Below, piece by piece: positions 25,119 through 33,029 of a stretch of DNA of 64,000 nt. The DNA comes from Parvibaculum sp045863935 (GTDB taxonomy: Bacteria; Pseudomonadota; Alphaproteobacteria; Parvibaculales; Parvibaculaceae), in the NCBI RefSeq assembly GCF_045863935.1, contig NZ_BTVP01000017.1:11880-75879 (forward strand), written 5' to 3'. The first letter of the stretch is position 1, and each line of letters starts with the position of its first letter. Position numbers and translations under genes: made by a program. The notes beneath the pieces were generated by a model, which saw only the letters and a program-made list of their open reading frames with translations, ran no database searches and was not told where the DNA came from.

Positions 25119-26057
25119 ATGCTGAGCGAACGGCAGAAGGAAACGGCAAAGGCGATCGTCAATATCTTCGAGACCGGCTCGGCGCGCGGCGATTACGCAC
25201 GCGTCACACTGTTCGCGGGCGATAGCGGCCATCTCACCTATGGCCGCGCCCAGACGACGCTGGGCAGCGGCAATCTTCACCTTCTCCTCAAGTCCTACTG
25301 CGCTTCGTCTCAGGCTTTGCACGCGCAGGCACTGCGGCCTTACCTGCCGCGCCTTGCCGACATCGATCTCCGTCTCGACACCGACCGGGCCTTCTGTAAC
25401 CTGCTAAAGGATGCGGGCGCCGATCCCATGATGCGGGAGACGCAGGACGCCTTCTTCGACCGCGTCTACTGGACGCCCGCCGTTGCTGCAGCGGAGAAAA
25501 TCGGCCTCGGCGAAGCGCTCTCCGTCGCCGTCGTCTATGACAGCGCGGTCCATGGCTCATGGAGTGCGATGCGCGACCGCACCGTGGCGAAAGTCGGCCT
25601 GCCGGGGAAGGCGGGCGCCAGGAAGTGGACGCAGGCCTATATCGCAGAGCGGCGCGCATGGCTCGCCAGCCATGCCAACAGCCTGCTCCGGAAGACGGTT
25701 TACCGGATGGATGCCTTCGCCGCCCTCGCGGCGGCGGGCAATTGGTCGCTTGCCCTGCCGGTGACGGTGCGCGGCGTTCGCATCGGGGAAGATGTTTTGG
25801 GCGCACCCAGGCCAGCGCCCGTTCCCGTTTCGGCCGATGACGCCGCAACGCGCACGCTCCGCCTCACCGAGCCCAGAATGACGGGCAACGACGTGCGCGC
25901 CCTGCAAGAGGCGCTGGTCAAGGAGGGCTATGCCCTCAATTGTGACGGCGTGTTCGGCGAGAACCTCGAAAAGGCGCTGAAGTCCTTTCAGCGGGAATTC
26001 GGTCTTGTCGACGACGGTGTGGCAGGGACGGCCACCCGGCTGATGCTCGGGATCTGA
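25119..26057 (+). CDS. GH46 chitosanase-like protein with C-terminal peptidoglycan-binding domain
   Basis: A 312-residue protein with no signal peptide visible. Residues 1-220 resemble GH46 chitosanases: the catalytic Glu would be Glu18 in VNIFETGSARGDY and the Asp Asp35 in FAGDSGHLTYGRAQTTLG, spaced as in Streptomyces chitosanase. The C-terminal 75 residues are a PG_binding_1 domain (NDVRALQEALVKEGYALNCDGVFGENLEKALKSFQ). It may act on chitosan or a cell-wall glycan. It lies between ccmI and ccmE with 69- and 113-bp spacers, an unexpected guest in a cytochrome c maturation block. GC and codon use match its neighbours. Confidence 0.8.
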   Translation: MLSERQKETAKAIVNIFETGSARGDYARVTLFAGDSGHLTYGRAQTTLGSGNLHLLLKSYCASSQALHAQALRPYLPRLADIDLRLDTDRAFCNLLKDAGADPMMRETQDAFFDRVYWTPAVAAAEKIGLGEALSVAVVYDSAVHGSWSAMRDRTVAKVGLPGKAGARKWTQAYIAERRAWLASHANSLLRKTVYRMDAFAALAAAGNWSLALPVTVRGVRIGEDVLGAPRPAPVPVSADDAATRTLRLTEPRMTGNDVRALQEALVKEGYALNCDGVFGENLEKALKSFQREFGLVDDGVAGTATRLMLGI

Positions 26058-26170
26058 CGGCTGAGCCCGAAAACCCTTCCCCCGCGACGATTTAGCGGTT
26101 TCGCCGGCCGCTTCAGCCGGGCTATATCTCTCCCCGCTGGCCGTATCGCGGCCTGAGACGGGAGCGAAAC

Positions 26171-26653
26171 ATGACGCGCAAACAGCGCCGCGCCACATTC
26201 ATCTTCGTCAGCCTTGGCATTCTGGGCCTTGCTGCCGGGCTCGTGCTCTTCGCACTGAGCGACAGCGTCACCTTCTTCTATAGCCCGAGCGACGTCGCCG
26301 AACGAGGCGTGGAGCCCGGCGAGCGCATTCGCCTTGGCGGTCTCGTGGAGGAAGGCTCGTTTCAGAAACTGGGCGATGCGACCGTCCGTTTCAATGTAAC
26401 CGATTTCGTGGAAACGATGACCGTGACCTACCGCGGCGTCCTGCCGGACCTGTTCCGCGAAGGGCAGGGCGTCGTGGCCGAGGGCACCGTTCAGGCGGAT
26501 GGCAGCTTCACCGCCGACAAGGTGCTCGCCAAGCATGACGAGAACTACATGCCACCCGAAGTCGCCGATGCACTGAAGAAGTCAGGCAACTGGCAGGGCG
26601 AAGGTGCCGAAGCCCCGCACGCCGAAACCTATGGGCAGGGCAGCTATCCATGA
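26171..26653 (+). CDS. ccmE: Cytochrome c maturation heme chaperone CcmE
   Basis: A 160-residue periplasmic heme chaperone anchored by an N-terminal helix (about residues 8-29). The OB-fold domain begins SVTFFYSPSDV. The covalent heme attachment site is His122 in LAKHDENYMPPE, with the conserved Tyr126 close by. It receives heme from the CcmC/D complex and passes it to CcmF/H. The stop overlaps the ccmF start as ATGA, so the two are translationally coupled. Confidence 0.96.
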   Translation: MTRKQRRATFIFVSLGILGLAAGLVLFALSDSVTFFYSPSDVAERGVEPGERIRLGGLVEEGSFQKLGDATVRFNVTDFVETMTVTYRGVLPDLFREGQGVVAEGTVQADGSFTADKVLAKHDENYMPPEVADALKKSGNWQGEGAEAPHAETYGQGSYP

Positions 26654-28626
26654 TTGCCGAGCTTGGCCATTTCGCGCTGGTGCTCGCCTTCGCCGTTTCG
26701 CTCGTGCAGATGACGGTGCCGATGATCGGCGCGCATCGCCGCGATGCGCAACTGATCGGTGTCGCCAACCCGGCGGCGCTTCTCCAGTTTCTGCTCGTCG
26801 CCCTGGCTTTCGGCTCGCTCGTCTGGCTCTTCGTCGTCTCCGACTTTTCGGTGAAGCTCGTTTTCGACAACTCGCATTCCGAAAAGCCGATGATCTTCAA
26901 GATCTCCGGCGTCTGGGGCAATCACGAAGGCTCGATGGTGCTCTGGGTACTCATCCTCGCGCTTTTCGGCGCGATGGTTGCGCTCTTCGGCAACAATTTG
27001 CCGGACACGCTGCGCGCCCGCGTCCTGGGCGTTCAGGCTTCCATTGCCGTCGCATTCCTTCTCTTCATTCTCCTCACCTCCAATCCCTTTCTGCGGCTCG
27101 ATCCCGCGCCTTTCGAGGGCAGCGGGCTCAATCCGATCCTTCAGGACCGCGCGCTCGCCTTCCATCCGCCCTGGCTCTATGCGGGCTATGTCGGGTTTTC
27201 CATGACCTTCTCCTTCGCCATCGCCGCCCTCATCGAGGGCAAGGTCGATGCCGCATGGGCGCGCTGGGTCCGGCCCTGGACGCTGGCCGCATGGCTGTCC
27301 CTCACCATCGGCATCGCCATGGGCTCGTGGTGGGCCTATTACACGCTTGGCTGGGGCGGTTTCTGGTTCTGGGACCCGGTGGAGAACGCGTCGCTGATGC
27401 CCTGGATCGCTGGCACGGCGCTCCTGCATTCAGCCATCGTCGCGGAAAAGCGCGGCGCGCTCAAAAGCTGGACCATCCTGCTGGCGATCCTTGCCTTCTC
27501 GCTATCTCTGCTCGGCACCTTCCTCGTGCGCTCCGGCGTTCTCACCTCCGTTCACGCCTTTGCCGTCGATCCCGCGCGCGGCATCTTCATTCTCGGCATT
27601 CTGATCGTCTTTGTCGGCGGCTCGCTCGCGCTTTATGCATGGCGTGCGCCTCTGCTGAAGACGGGCGGCATCTTCGCGCCGGTGAGCCGCGAAGGCGCAC
27701 TCCTCATGAACAATCTGCTGCTCTCCGCTGCCGTTGCATCCGTCTTTATCGGCACTCTTTACCCGCTGCTGCTCGATGCGATCTCCGGCGCCAAGATCAC
27801 GGTGGGTCCGCCCTTCTTCAACTACACATTCGTGCCGCTCTTCGTGCCGCTCCTCTGCCTCGTTCCGCTCGGGCCTTTGCTCAGCTGGAAGCGGGCGGAT
27901 GTGAAAGCGGCGGCCGAACGGCTGATGGCGGCGGCGGGGCTTGCCTTCATCGCCTGTCTTGCGACATTTGCCGTCGCCCATGACGGACCCTGGCTCGCGC
28001 CTTTCGGCATGGCGCTTGCCGTCTGGCTCGTCGCGGGGGCGGCATCCGAAATCGCCTGGCGCATCCGCCTCTTCTCGACGCCGCTTTCCCAAAGTCTCGA
28101 TCGCGCCCGCCGCCTGCCGCGCGCCGCATGGGGAACGGCGCTCGCGCATGGCGGGCTCGGCATTGCCGTGGCGGGCATCGTCGGCGTCACGGCCTGGCAG
28201 AGCGAATTGATCACCACGCTTGCGCCCGGCGAGAGCGCCGGGATCGCGGGTTACACGCTGACGCTCGAACGCGTCGGCATGCGCGACGGCCCGAACTACG
28301 AAGCGACGGTCGGCGTGGTTCGCGTATCGGAGGGAGGCCGCGATCTGGGTATCCTCACGCCGGAGAAGCGCCGCTTCCCCGCCGAGCGTCAGGAGAAGAC
28401 AGAGCCCGCCATCCGCACCAATGGTTTCGCGGACCTCTATGTCGTTCTGGGCGAGCCCGCGGACGACGGCAAATGGGTGGTCCGTGCCTATCGCAACAAT
28501 CTCGCCCCGTGGATATGGATCGGCGGCGCCATCATGGCGCTTGGCGGCGTCATGTCGCTCGCCGACCGCCGCCTCCGCGTCGGTGCGCCAACACGCGCCC
28601 GGTTGCGCGCGGCCCCTGCGGAGTAG
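26650..28626 (+). CDS. ccmF: Cytochrome c heme lyase subunit CcmF
   Basis: A 658-residue polytopic membrane protein with about 14-15 hydrophobic segments. The tryptophan-rich WWD region that holds heme at the periplasmic face is GWGGFWFWDPVENASLMPW. SNPFLRLDPAPFEGSGLNPILQD, SWWAYYTLGWGG and FLVRSGVLTSVHAFAVDP are family hallmarks. The C-terminal periplasmic part includes LTLERVGMRDGPNY. It joins heme from CcmE to apocytochrome. It overlaps ccmE by 4 bp and is 4 bp from ccmH. Confidence 0.96.
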   Translation: MIAELGHFALVLAFAVSLVQMTVPMIGAHRRDAQLIGVANPAALLQFLLVALAFGSLVWLFVVSDFSVKLVFDNSHSEKPMIFKISGVWGNHEGSMVLWVLILALFGAMVALFGNNLPDTLRARVLGVQASIAVAFLLFILLTSNPFLRLDPAPFEGSGLNPILQDRALAFHPPWLYAGYVGFSMTFSFAIAALIEGKVDAAWARWVRPWTLAAWLSLTIGIAMGSWWAYYTLGWGGFWFWDPVENASLMPWIAGTALLHSAIVAEKRGALKSWTILLAILAFSLSLLGTFLVRSGVLTSVHAFAVDPARGIFILGILIVFVGGSLALYAWRAPLLKTGGIFAPVSREGALLMNNLLLSAAVASVFIGTLYPLLLDAISGAKITVGPPFFNYTFVPLFVPLLCLVPLGPLLSWKRADVKAAAERLMAAAGLAFIACLATFAVAHDGPWLAPFGMALAVWLVAGAASEIAWRIRLFSTPLSQSLDRARRLPRAAWGTALAHGGLGIAVAGIVGVTAWQSELITTLAPGESAGIAGYTLTLERVGMRDGPNYEATVGVVRVSEGGRDLGILTPEKRRFPAERQEKTEPAIRTNGFADLYVVLGEPADDGKWVVRAYRNNLAPWIWIGGAIMALGGVMSLADRRLRVGAPTRARLRAAPAE

Positions 28627-28630
28627 CGCC

Positions 28631-29113
28631 ATGCGCCGTCTGCTCGCCGCAGCACTTCTGTCCCTCTCCCTGATTGCTCCTGCCTTCGCGCTCGTCTCGC
28701 CCTCCGAGCGGCTGCCCGATCCCGAACAGGAGGCTCGCGCACGGGAGATATCGAAGGAGCTTCGCTGCCTCGTCTGCCAGAACCAGTCGATCGACGATTC
28801 CGATGCGGAACTGGCGGGCGATCTTCGCCGTATCGTCCGTGAGCGGATCGCCGCGGGCGACACGGACGAGGAAGTGCTCGATTTCGTCGTCGCGCGCTAT
28901 GGCGAGTTCGTGCTGATGACGCCGCGCTTCAGGCCGGCGACCTGGGTGCTCTGGCTCACGCCCGGGCTCGTTCTTCTCGGGGGTGGTGCGGTGGCGGTGC
29001 TCTTCCTGCGCCGGAAGCGGCGGGAGACTGCGGCTCCAGGCCTCACCGGTGAGGAGGAGGCCCGTCTCGCGGAGCTGACGGGCCGCAGGAATCCGCCGGA
29101 TTCCGCGCCCTGA
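28631..29113 (+). CDS. ccmH: Cytochrome c maturation thiol-oxidoreductase CcmH
   Basis: A 160-residue protein (CycL) with a signal peptide or anchor (residues 1-20), then the redox motif LRCLVCQNQSIDDS with Cys46 and Cys49, and one C-terminal membrane segment (about 105-128, WVLWLTPGLVLLGGGAVAVLFL). It reduces the apocytochrome CXXCH disulfide for heme attachment. The ATG at 28631 starts the signal peptide. No ccmG/cycY gene follows it; the next gene is the DegP-type protease. In rhizobia cycHJKL also lacks an adjacent ccmG, so the absence is not odd. Confidence 0.93.
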   Translation: MRRLLAAALLSLSLIAPAFALVSPSERLPDPEQEARAREISKELRCLVCQNQSIDDSDAELAGDLRRIVRERIAAGDTDEEVLDFVVARYGEFVLMTPRFRPATWVLWLTPGLVLLGGGAVAVLFLRRKRRETAAPGLTGEEEARLAELTGRRNPPDSAP

Positions 29114-29148
29114 ACGCGCCTTTATTCCGCCTTACATTTTAGTAATGT

Positions 29149-29165
29149 TTTGGACATGATTTGGA
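29149..29165 (+). promoter_or_regulatory. Direct-repeat response-regulator-like box upstream of the DegP gene
   Basis: TTTGGA-catga-TTTGGA: perfect 6-bp half-sites with an 11-bp period, the geometry of an OmpR-family binding site, about 90 bp before the protease start. The adjacent regulator at 30905 is the natural candidate. AAAGGATCAGGAAAGGAT follows and may extend it. No second copy was found in the window. Confidence 0.4.
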
Positions 29166-29254
29166 AAGGATCAGGAAAGGATTCTGTTCTCCAAACATGC
29201 CGCCGCCGCTCATCCGGCTGGGCGGTGAGGTGGCACAACGACAGGGAGTTATCC

Positions 29255-30730
29255 ATGCGGAACGGTCGCGAAACATCACTGCGCCCCACACGACGTCTCA
29301 CGGCTCTTGCGGTCGCCGGCGCGCTCGCCTTCACCACGCCTGCTTTTGCCGAAACGGCGCCTCTCGACACACAGTCTGCCGCGCCCGCGGCAAGCGCGCT
29401 CGAGCGCTTGCCGAGCTTTGCGGACCTGGTCGAGAAGGTGAACCCGGCTGTGGTCAGCATTCGCGTCGACGAAGAGGTGACTGCCACCGCGCCTGCGGTG
29501 CCGGACCTGCCTTTCCCGCCCGGCAGCCCTTTCGAGAAATTCTTCCGCGATCTCCAGCCGCAAGGTCCGGACGGCAAGCCGCGCTCGCGCCACGCGACCG
29601 CGCTTGGCTCCGGTTTCCTGATTTCGGCGGATGGCTACATCGTCACGAACAATCACGTCGTCGGCGACGGCAAGGACATCACGGTCATCCGCGACGACGG
29701 TAGTGAAATGAAGGCGGAGCTGATCGGCAAGGACTCGAAGACCGATCTCGCGCTCGTAAAGGTCGAAAGCAAGAAGCCGCTGCCCTACGTCGTCTTCGGC
29801 GACTCCGAAAATGTGCGCGTCGGTGACTGGGTGCTCGCGGTCGGCAATCCCTTCGGCCTCGGCGGCACCGTTACAACCGGCATCGTCTCGGCTCGCGGCC
29901 GCCAGATCGGCGCCGGTCCCTATGACGACTTCATTCAGATCGATGCTTCGATCAACAAAGGCAATTCCGGCGGTCCCACCTTTGACGTGCATGGCAACGT
30001 GGTTGGCGTGAACACGGCGATCTTCTCGCCGACTGGCGGCAGCGTCGGTATCGGTTTCGCAATTCCTTCCTCGATTGCGAAGAACGTGGTGGCCCAGCTC
30101 AAGGACAAGGGCAAGGTCACGCGCGGCTGGCTTGGCGTCACCATTCAGCAGGTGGATGACGAGGTGGCCTCGTCGCTCTCTCTCGACAAGCCGCGCGGCG
30201 CACTCGTTGCCCAGGTGGGCGAGGGCAGCCCCGCCGAGAAGGCCGGCATCAAGACCGGCGACGTAATCGTTGACGTCAATGGCAAGAAGATGGAAGACGT
30301 GCGGGCCGTGAGCCGCACCGTCGCCGACCTTGAGCCCGAGAGCGACGCGAAGCTCGTCGTCTGGCGCGATGGCCGCGAGAAGACCATCGGTGTCCGGATT
30401 GGCACCTTCCCCGAAAACCCGCAAATGGCGGCCGCTACCGAACCGGGGGCCGAACCCGAAGCCGTGACCACGGAAAGCCTCGGCCTTGCTCTTGCGGACT
30501 CGCCGGACGGCGTCATCGTGAAGAGCGTCGACCCCGCGAGCGATGCGGCCGAAAAGGGCATTCAGCCCGGCGATATCGTCGTGAAGGTGTCCGGCCGCGA
30601 CGTGAAGAAGCCTGCGGATGTTGTTGCCGGTGTCGAGGAAGCAAACAAGGCGAAGAAGAGCTCGGTGCTTCTTCTCCTTCGCAGCGACAACCAGCAGCGT
30701 TTCGTGGCGCTTACACTGCAGAAGTCGTAG
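29255..30730 (+). CDS. Do family (DegP/HtrA) periplasmic serine protease
   Basis: A 491-residue periplasmic protease/chaperone. The start at 29255 (after AGGGAG) opens a twin-basic signal peptide (RPTRRLTALAVAGALAFTTPAFA). The trypsin-like domain has the triad His134 (TNNHVV), Asp164 (TDLALV) and Ser238 (GNSGGP). Two PDZ domains follow at about 265-360 and 395-490 (GLALADSPDGVIVKSV, KGIQPGDIVVKV). It degrades or refolds damaged envelope proteins. The two-component genes 174 bp downstream on the same strand and a direct-repeat box upstream suggest envelope-stress control, like Cpx-DegP. Confidence 0.95.
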   Translation: MRNGRETSLRPTRRLTALAVAGALAFTTPAFAETAPLDTQSAAPAASALERLPSFADLVEKVNPAVVSIRVDEEVTATAPAVPDLPFPPGSPFEKFFRDLQPQGPDGKPRSRHATALGSGFLISADGYIVTNNHVVGDGKDITVIRDDGSEMKAELIGKDSKTDLALVKVESKKPLPYVVFGDSENVRVGDWVLAVGNPFGLGGTVTTGIVSARGRQIGAGPYDDFIQIDASINKGNSGGPTFDVHGNVVGVNTAIFSPTGGSVGIGFAIPSSIAKNVVAQLKDKGKVTRGWLGVTIQQVDDEVASSLSLDKPRGALVAQVGEGSPAEKAGIKTGDVIVDVNGKKMEDVRAVSRTVADLEPESDAKLVVWRDGREKTIGVRIGTFPENPQMAAATEPGAEPEAVTTESLGLALADSPDGVIVKSVDPASDAAEKGIQPGDIVVKVSGRDVKKPADVVAGVEEANKAKKSSVLLLLRSDNQQRFVALTLQKS

Positions 30731-30904
30731 CGCGAGAAAACCTGGCCGGTCGCCATGTGGCCCGGACCCCACCGAGAAACGGGCCGCAGGGCCGCGCCGT
30801 CCGATGCTTCCCCCCGCTGCATCGCCGGCGCGGCCCACCAGCCGCCAGGATGAAGTTGCTGTCTGCCCGCCCGTCGGGCACGAGATCTGGAGCTTGGCAA
30901 GGCA

Positions 30905-31582
30905 ATGCGCATTCTTGTAATTGAAGACGACCTGGAAGCGGCGGCCTATGTCGTGAAAGGCCTGCGCGAGAGCGGCCATATCATCGACCACGCAGCGGAT
31001 GGCGAGGAAGGGCTGACACTGGCTCTCTCCAGTTCTTTCGACGTCTTGATCGTGGACCGGATGCTGCCGAAGCGCGATGGGCTGAGCGTCGTCGAAACCT
31101 TGCGTGAGGAAGGCGTGCGCACGCCCGTCCTTTTCCTCTCCGCGCTGGGCGAGGTGGACGATCGCATCAAGGGTCTCAAGGCCGGAGGCGATGACTATCT
31201 CACCAAGCCCTATGCCTTCGCCGAACTGCTCGCCCGCATCGAGGTGCTGGTCCGCCGCGCCAACCCGGACCAGGTCCGCACGCGCCTCCAGGTCGGTAAC
31301 CTCGAAGTCGATCTTCTCGCGCGCAAGGTCATGCGGGAGGGGCAGGAGATAGACCTCCAGCCGCGCGAATTCCGCCTGCTCGAATATCTGATGAAGCATG
31401 CAGGCCAGGTCGTCACGAGAACCATGTTGCTGGAGAATGTCTGGGAATATCATTTCGATCCGCAAACGAACGTGATCGACGTGCATATTTCCCGTCTCCG
31501 GGCCAAGATCGACAAGAATTTCGATCAACCGCTCTTGCACACCGTGCGCGGTGCGGGATACTCGCTGCGTGCCGCTGATTAA
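30905..31582 (+). CDS. OmpR-family response regulator (second two-component system)
   Basis: A 225-residue regulator with receiver acidic residues Glu7-Asp8-Asp9, phospho-acceptor Asp51 (LIVDRMLPKRDG) and the Lys of DDYLTKPYAF. The winged helix is at the C-terminus (LQPREFRLLEYLMKHAGQVVTRTMLLENVW, ending HTVRGAGYSLRA). Overlap with the kinase start by 14 bp means coupled translation. It lies downstream of the DegP-type protease in the same direction and is probably part of the same envelope-stress response. Confidence 0.93.
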   Translation: MRILVIEDDLEAAAYVVKGLRESGHIIDHAADGEEGLTLALSSSFDVLIVDRMLPKRDGLSVVETLREEGVRTPVLFLSALGEVDDRIKGLKAGGDDYLTKPYAFAELLARIEVLVRRANPDQVRTRLQVGNLEVDLLARKVMREGQEIDLQPREFRLLEYLMKHAGQVVTRTMLLENVWEYHFDPQTNVIDVHISRLRAKIDKNFDQPLLHTVRGAGYSLRAAD

Positions 31583-32969
31583 ACTCTTACAGACCTCGAC
31601 CTTCCGGCTCGCGGTCATTTATCTGGCCCTGTTCGCCGCCTCGGCGATCACGCTGCTGGCCTATGTCTATTGGAATACGGCCGGCTTCCTCGCCCGCCAG
31701 ACTGACGAGGCGGTGGAAGCGGAAATCGCGGGGCTGGCCGAGCAATACCGGCAGGGCGGCCTGCCGCTCCTCGTTCACACCGTCATCCAGCGTTCGCGCG
31801 ATCCCGGTCAGAGCCTCTATCTCGTGCTCGATCCGGCCGGCCGCGTGCTCGCCGGCACGCTGGACGCCCGCCCGCAGGTGGAACCCGGGCCCGACGGCTG
31901 GTTCGACTTCACCTACAACCGCAAGACGCTGGACGGCGCCGAGGTGAAGGCCGCCCGCGCCCGCGCCTTCTATTTGCAGGAAGGTTTCTATCTGCTCGTC
32001 GGACGCGACGTGCAGGAGCGGCGCGAGATCGAGAACCTCATTACCAATGCGCTCATCTGGGCCATCGGCCTCACCATCGCGCTCGGTCTTGTCGGCGGCC
32101 TTGTCATGAGCCGCAACATGCTGGCGCGTGTCGACGACATCAATCGCTCGAGCCGCGACATCATGGAGGGCGATCTTTCCCAGCGGCTTCCCATCGCGGG
32201 CACCGGCGACGAGCTCGACCAGCTCGGCCGCAATCTCAACGCCATGCTCGATCAGATCGAGGCGCTGATGATCGGCATGCGGCAGGTGACGGACAACATA
32301 GCGCATGACTTGCGCAGTCCCCTGAACCGCCTCCGCAACCGTCTCGAGGTTACGCTCATGCAGGAGGCGACCCCGGAAGATTACAAGCAGGCACTCGAGA
32401 AGACGATTGCCGAAGCGGACAACCTTCTCGGGACGTTCAACGCATTGCTGATGATTGCGCGCGCCGAGGCGGGTTCGCTTCGCGAAGCCATGACCTGGGT
32501 TGACCTCAGCGCGACGCTGCACGATGCCGCGGAACTCTACGAACCCGTGGCGGAAGAGAAGAACCTTGCCATTTCGATTGACGTACCCGAAGGCCTGATG
32601 ATCTGGGGCAACCGCGAGCTGCTCTCGCAGGCGGTCGCAAACCTTCTCGACAACGCGATCAAGCACGGGCTTCCGCAGGAAAGCGATACCGAACGCACCA
32701 TCGCGGTCTCCGCGGATGTCGACCCTGCGCGCCCCGGCCGGGGCGTGATCCTTTCCGTCGCGGATCGAGGTCCCGGCATCCCCGAGGACCAGCGCCATCG
32801 CGTGCTGGAACGTTTCGTCCGTCTGGAGGCGAGCCGCAACACGCCGGGCTCCGGCCTCGGCCTCAGCCTTGTTGCCGCGGTCGCGCGTTTGCACGGCGGG
32901 ACGATCGAACTGGGCGACAATCGCCCCGGCCTCCGCGTGAGCCTTTTTCTCCCTGTTTCCGGGCGTTGA
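31569..32969 (+). CDS. Sensor histidine kinase of the DegP-linked system
   Basis: A 466-residue kinase when started at GTG 31569 (PLIKLLQTSTFRLAV), inside the regulator's 3' end; a GTG at 31551 would add six residues. Transmembrane segment 1 (about 12-35), a periplasmic domain of about 125 residues, segment 2 (ALIWAIGLTIALGLVGGLVMS), HAMP, HisKA with NIAHDLRSPLNRLRNRLE, then HATPase with NLLDNAIKHG, DRGPGIPEDQ and GSGLGLSLV. The HAMP-HisKA arrangement is EnvZ/CusS-like. Signal unknown. Confidence 0.92.
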   Translation: MPLIKLLQTSTFRLAVIYLALFAASAITLLAYVYWNTAGFLARQTDEAVEAEIAGLAEQYRQGGLPLLVHTVIQRSRDPGQSLYLVLDPAGRVLAGTLDARPQVEPGPDGWFDFTYNRKTLDGAEVKAARARAFYLQEGFYLLVGRDVQERREIENLITNALIWAIGLTIALGLVGGLVMSRNMLARVDDINRSSRDIMEGDLSQRLPIAGTGDELDQLGRNLNAMLDQIEALMIGMRQVTDNIAHDLRSPLNRLRNRLEVTLMQEATPEDYKQALEKTIAEADNLLGTFNALLMIARAEAGSLREAMTWVDLSATLHDAAELYEPVAEEKNLAISIDVPEGLMIWGNRELLSQAVANLLDNAIKHGLPQESDTERTIAVSADVDPARPGRGVILSVADRGPGIPEDQRHRVLERFVRLEASRNTPGSGLGLSLVAAVARLHGGTIELGDNRPGLRVSLFLPVSGR

Positions 32970-33029
32970 TGCCCGCCGGAATCTGATACTCTGCCGCCCG
33001 TTTGATCGGCGCGGCGGGAGGAGAAGCGA

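Noticed and set aside
28627..29254. Possible missing ccmG between ccmF/ccmH and degP as a deletion
   Set aside because: Rhizobial cycHJKL operons also lack ccmG next to ccmF/ccmH, so no deletion need be invoked.
29276..31618. 780-codon minus-strand frame
   Set aside because: Antisense to the DegP-type protease and regulator, both of which have intact catalytic and phospho-acceptor motifs.
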